From Desulfovibrionaceae bacterium (GTDB lineage: Bacteria; Desulfobacterota; Desulfovibrionia; Desulfovibrionales; Desulfovibrionaceae), in assembly GCA_030539415.1 (NCBI GenBank), contig JAUNSE010000024.1:1-14027 (forward strand): 14,027 bases of DNA. The letters run 5' to 3'. Under the pieces are notes generated by a model. That model was not told where the DNA came from. It saw only the letters and a list, made by a program, of their open reading frames with translations, and ran no database searches. Shown in pieces: positions 13,629 to 14,027 of this stretch (positions within the stretch are counted from its first letter, which is position 1; every line of letters begins with the position of its first letter). The position numbers and the translations under genes were made by a program.

Positions 13629-13675
13629 GGCGGGATGTGTCCGGTTCAACGGACGCATCCCGCCTTCGCTATTTT
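13629..13675. terminator. Bidirectional terminator after the phosphate transporter gene
   Basis: GGCGGGATGTGTCCG (13629-13643) pairs over 15 positions with CGGACGCATCCCGCC (13650-13664), with one G-T wobble and a 6-nt loop. ATTTT follows a few bases later. It separates the transporter gene from the convergent zinc-finger gene. Confidence 0.78.
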
Positions 13676-13688
13676 CTGCCGGCCGGCC

Positions 13689-13910
13689 TCATCGGCGGCG
13701 GGCCTCGCGCTCTTCCTGACAGGTGATGCACAGGGCCACGCCGGGCAGGGCCTCGAGGCGTTTCTTGGGAATGGGTTCGCCGCATTCGCGGCAGCAGGGC
13801 ACGCCGTTGATTATCTCGGGGCCGCACTGCAGAAGTCCCTGATGCGCGCGGGTAAGGGCCTCTTCCCTGTCCCGGGCTTCAAGTTCGGTCGCCATATCCA
13901 GATCGTCCAT
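13689..13910 (-). CDS. Small TraR/DksA-type C4 zinc-finger protein
   Basis: A 73-residue protein of the short TraR group. Residues 1-30 form an acidic helix (MDDLDMATELEARDREEALT). Residues 40-64 form a C4 zinc finger, C40-x2-C43 and C61-x2-C64 separated by 17 residues, with GEPIPKKRLEALPGVALC between. By family, TraR binds the RNA polymerase secondary channel and mimics DksA plus ppGpp, using acidic residues at the N-terminus. The start at 13908-13910 is chosen because AAGGAG lies 7 nt upstream; a longer frame starting at 13994 has no support. Chromosomal, prophage and conjugative copies exist. No other mobile gene is seen here. A perfect palindrome lies just upstream. Confidence 0.88.
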   Translation of the reverse strand: MDDLDMATELEARDREEALTRAHQGLLQCGPEIINGVPCCRECGEPIPKKRLEALPGVALCITCQEEREARRR

Positions 13911-13920
13911 GACATGCTCC

Positions 13921-13937
13921 TTGCATTTCAAATGCAA
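13921..13937. promoter_or_regulatory. Perfect 17-bp palindrome in the leader of the TraR-like gene
   Basis: TTGCATTTCAAATGCAA consists of two 8-bp arms around one base. It ends at the AAGGAG ribosome binding site of the minus-strand gene. As DNA it is a typical dimeric-repressor operator; as RNA the arms could fold and hide the ribosome binding site. It has the same length and the same TTG...CAA ends as the palindrome at 765-781, but the centre differs. Confidence 0.5.
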
Positions 13938-13989
13938 TCTTTTCCTGTATTCCACTCCCGGCATTTCGCTGTCATTACGAATATGCAGG

Positions 13990-14008
13990 GACAATCATTC
14001 ATATTGTC
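13990..14008. promoter_or_regulatory. Short inverted repeat upstream of the TraR-like gene
   Basis: GACAAT (13990-13995) and ATTGTC (14003-14008) form a 6-bp inverted repeat with a 7-nt spacer. The spacing suits a dimeric regulator. The region at 13911-14027 is AT-rich and probably promoter DNA, but I cannot fix -35 and -10 hexamers. GAAGAGGAA at the window edge could be a ribosome binding site of a plus-strand gene outside the window. Confidence 0.25.
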
Positions 14009-14027
14009 TTCACTAAAAGAAGAGGAA

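Overview
The window looks like chromosomal DNA from a high-GC deltaproteobacterium, most likely a Desulfovibrio relative. The reasons are the Gram-negative envelope genes (an OmpA-type protein, a lipoprotein, the long form of YidC with a periplasmic domain), the general style of the proteins, and a 17-bp Fur-like palindrome resembling the box I recall for Desulfovibrio. This is an inference from protein resemblance, not a search result. No tRNA, rRNA, CRISPR array, insertion sequence, phage gene or DnaA-box cluster was seen.

Layout. (1) 1-600, minus strand: the N-terminal 200 codons of a DapF-fold epimerase-like protein, cut by the window edge. (2) 601-1024: an AT-richer control region with a palindrome over a predicted -35 and a long hairpin-bearing leader. 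(3) 1025-2026: a secreted VWA-OmpA fusion, then a terminator. (4) 2219-2779: a lipoprotein of unknown function, with a terminator shared with the convergent gene. (5) 2913-3476, minus: a shikimate-kinase-family protein that lacks the usual substrate arginine. (6) 3477-3893: divergent control region and a structured rpmH leader. (7) 3894-7439: the conserved cluster rpmH-rnpA-yidD-yidC-jag, closed by a strong intrinsic terminator. (8) 7517-11844: mnmE, a DEDDy exonuclease, a CofD/YvcK-like protein and an RluA-family pseudouridine synthase; the last three genes overlap at stop/start codons. (9) 11979-13605: a PhoU-like Pit accessory protein overlapping a PiT phosphate transporter. (10) 13689-13910, minus: a small TraR/DksA-type C4 zinc-finger protein with a perfect 17-bp palindrome in its leader.

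How the genes fit together. The rpmH cluster links a ribosomal protein, tRNA 5' maturation (RnpA), membrane protein insertion (YidD, YidC) and an RNA-binding protein (Jag). The mnmE group continues the RNA theme (tRNA wobble-uridine modification, a 3'-5' exonuclease, a pseudouridine synthase) and includes one odd partner, the CofD-like protein. The last plus-strand pair is a low-affinity phosphate uptake module.

Most genes are conserved housekeeping types. The best candidates for something less well described are the CofD-like gene in an RNA-processing operon, the kinase with altered substrate residues, the DapF-like protein with an altered active-site motif, and the palindromes and leaders.
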